Below are positions 61,493 to 64,000 of a stretch of 64,000 nt of DNA, one piece after another; the first letter of the stretch is position 1, and each line of letters opens with the position of its first letter. The stretch is from the NCBI GenBank assembly GCA_021234155.1, contig JAJEKV010000027.1, positions 3,656,623 to 3,720,622 of the forward strand, given 5' to 3'. The position numbers and the translations under genes are program-made. The notes below the pieces were generated by a model. That model was not told the origin of the DNA. It saw only the letters and a list, made by a program, of their open reading frames with translations, and did no database searches. The stretch comes from Isoetes taiwanensis (lineage: Eukaryota > Streptophyta > Lycopodiopsida > Isoetales > Isoetaceae).

Positions 61493-64000
61493 CTTCAACG
61501 CTGCATCATTTAGTTGTAACTTTTCTAATGCGTCCCTTAAATCTTGAAACCTGGAGATTCAAACATACGAGCAAAATGTTAAGGCAGCAACGACACATTT
61601 CTGCAGCAATGATATTAAAGCATGGTAAACATCATGAATATCCAAAAAAGGAGAAAACAGTTTTGTTGTTTTTACCTTTTTGTTAGCTTCTATATATGCC
61701 TTAGTATGGACTCATGGTTAACAGACACCAGAATGGAACACATACTTTTCGTACGAAAAACTAAGCCCATAATAATTCATCTGATTCAGTGCTTTACCAT
61801 GTGTACTTTTTGGAAAGGCAATCTAATTTACGGTCATTTATCTCTTGAAACATAAAGAAGTCTCATAATGATGCAATTCCATTGAAGCACAGGGAAGTTA
61901 TCTGATTAGAATGACATGGCACATAACAGATGATGAAGATAAAACAAGACTGAACATGCCTGTGGCTTCGACTGCCAGACCAAAATGAGGCCTCTTTTTT
62001 TTCCTAGTTCTCAATTTCTTTATCTAATATATCGTGCTTCATAAAAAAGGATTACTTAGTAGTCAGAAAGATGTGAAGTAAAGACAAATCTGATCAACAA
62101 AAAGGGCTTATAAAATCTACGGTGATGGCGAATCTGAGAATAAGGCTGAATGCAAGAAGTTTCCAGTCGCTATTTCTCACACTTTAAATGAAGGATACTA
62201 TATTATGCAGGACTGGCATCTATAAACAAACTTGCAAAACAATGTCCATGCATAACCAGACAAAGATATAGAATGGTTTAGTGCCTGTAACTGATCAGCT
62301 TCAACTGGAAAAAGACCACAAAAAACCATCGGAGTCGCTTCCTGGTACCCTGGGAGGGGTTTATCTGCCATCCTCTCTGAGCTGGTAATTGTGTCACCAA
62401 CTCTTGCATCTGCCACGGATCGTATAGATGCCGCCAAGTACCCAACCTGTTCAAAAAAAGGTTCTTCAGCTAGTATAAAGAGAGTGGAATGCTATGGCAT
62501 CTGTAGAGATTATACAAAATCAACATATAAAAGTTTTGCAGGAAACATCCTAATCTTTTTTAACTCAATAATGATACCTATCAACAAAAGACAATAATGA
62601 TATCTATCAACAAGAGACAACCATGGGTAAAAATTCCTAGCTAAAAGCATAAAACTGTAACATGCACTTTTCATCCACTTCAGTCTTCTTGTACACAAAT
62701 CCTGATTCTTCCTAATGTCCTGTGATCCAAGCCTCCATGCTATAATAAGATCCAAAAGGCCAGCTTAGTTGGTTAATCTGCGAAGTAATACATTGATCAG
62801 GGGACTAGGTCTCCTCAGAACTGTTTGCTTTTGCAAACCGTGCAACTTCTCCATTTCTATCATCATTTGACATTTATGTGAAGGTTTAACACGTTGGTCT
62901 CGACTCTGCTAAGTCTCGGTGCAAATCCTCTTTTATAGTAAAAAAGCTCATCATGCATACCTCCCCAGCATATAGCTCCTCCACTGGCATTTGCGTCGGG
63001 GATAGTACACCCACCTCATCCACTTGGTGCTCCTGATTGAAAAGTAAAAAAGCCAGATTTCAGTTTGCAGACCACAAGCAAAATGAAGAGGGCTTGTCAA
63101 GTTGAAAAAGAGTAAATGCTGGTGTCAATAGTTGTGTGGCTTCCAATACAAATGAAGCCTTGAAATTAAGTGGTAGACCAAAATGTCTATGATTATAAGG
63201 TAGGCAGTAAGAAATATTGCCGATTGTGAATAAGGAGGCATAATTAGTGCAAGATGCGAATAATAAAAACCAGATATTCTAGACATGCATTGATCAAGTT
63301 TTCACAATCCTTAAACATTGGAGCAGAATAGTTTCCTGCTAGTTCATTATTGCAAACATATATAGCTGCTTTCTATTAATGCATAATTCCTGGCACTGCA
63401 TAGTTCACCTTCTCTGGAAACAACATCATTGTGTTGTTGGACAAGGCAAAATATGCCTACAGAACAACTTCCCGTTAATCCAGGATGTGTTTCTACGTTT
63501 ATACATATTTGTGTCATGACATGAATAAGATGGCCATGATGCCTTCTCACTTGATACCCCATTACTATAGAGAAAGGAATTTCTTTTATTTAGTACTAAT
63601 TTCAAAATGTTCAAGATGGCTTCTTGATGAGTTAATAAGTTAAATGGAAAGGAAACTAATTTTTCAAGGATAGAAAGGTTTTCCCAGAAATAAAACATAT
63701 AAATTTTAACGCAAATACTCTCGTGCATACTTATAACAAAAAGCCTCATGCACAGATGCAGTTACAAATTGTTGATTAGATTTTTTAAGGATATATTGCT
63801 GTTGAAGTTTATCAATAACTCCAACAAATAGTATAGGTAAAGCAGTGCTCTATCCTGCTTCTTTAAATGCAAAACAAGACATAAATCCCAGCCCAGCAAA
63901 AGGATTGCAATGTGGCTGTATAATTTCTTCCGAACAAAGTGCATACAAATTGTTAAATATAATTACTAACCTTACCACTAGCCATAAATTTCACTCTTTT
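61493..64000 (-). CDS. LEPA: Chloroplast-type LepA/EF4 translation GTPase, internal exons (partial)
   Basis: Elongation factor 4 (LepA) binds the ribosome and promotes back-translocation or stalled-ribosome recovery; the plant homologue acts in the chloroplast stroma. Four minus-strand exons join in frame: 64000-63971 (continues off the edge; ends F-M-A-S-G-K), 63032-62961 ([12 protein letters not shown]...E-E-L-Y-A-G-E), 62446-62292 ([21 protein letters not shown]...[10 protein letters not shown]) and 61550-61493 ([11 protein letters not shown]...D-A-A-L-K). All have GT-AG introns; phases agree, including a split Gln codon between the last two. These 105 residues cover the end of domain II and the start of the EF-G-like domain III. 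The G domain lies outside the window. The C-terminal exons were not found to the left. A 26-bp tandem duplication (62567-62592, 62593-62618) lies in an intron. Confidence 0.9.

Overview
The window looks like nuclear DNA from a large, repeat-rich seed-plant genome, probably a gymnosperm (inference). It holds only two genes that can be supported, both plant type with spliced introns, in 64 kb of decayed LTR retrotransposons, LINEs, minisatellites and microsatellites. I see no bacterial, viral or organellar gene organisation and no CRISPR array.

Genes. (1) On the + strand at 31685-33559 there is a complete seven-exon gene for a double-AP2-domain transcription factor of the WRINKLED1-like clade (409 aa predicted). 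It includes the 9-nt micro-exon (32346-32354) that encodes the conserved V-Y-L of the first AP2 domain. (2) On the - strand at the right edge (61493 to beyond 64000) four exons of a chloroplast-type LepA/EF4 translation GTPase are visible. They join in frame into 105 residues, and the gene continues past the window. The C-terminal part of the protein was not found to the left, so either a very long intron follows or the gene is truncated.

Layout. 1-1530: decayed tandem block rich in TCGAG palindromes. 2051-7540: A-rich repeat region bounded by about 145-bp direct repeats. 8428-8664: TTTTAATGG minisatellite. 11780-23604: an 11.8-kb decayed Ty3/Gypsy chromovirus (LTR, PBS, gag remnant, RT, RNase H, integrase, chromodomain, PPT, LTR). 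Its 5' LTR is truncated, and a second, non-autonomous-looking LTR element (about 12693-15010) is nested between its PBS and gag. 23615-25490: minus-strand broken reading frame resembling the DUF4283-type ORF1 of plant LINEs. 25.5-31.5 kb: intergenic. 31.5-33.6 kb: AP2 gene. 36.9-53 kb: at least five LINE remnants in both orientations, GA microsatellites, and a perfect hairpin with a TATA-like loop. 54.0-57.56 kb: two blocks of a 10-bp-phased TTCTAGAA/CCTTAGATT minisatellite that contain perfect multi-unit heat-shock-element consensus runs, separated by 2.2 kb of unrelated DNA. 57.6-58.6 kb: a tRNA-like A/B-box unit followed by a tandem repeat carrying 'gccgtaggatct' and a G-box. 59.1-59.3 kb: an exact 120-bp-period duplication. 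61.5-64 kb: LEPA exons.

The two genes have no evident functional link beyond both being ordinary plant nuclear genes: one regulates transcription (in known relatives, fatty-acid synthesis in plastids), the other supports plastid translation. Calls rest on reading translations by eye; no database search was possible.
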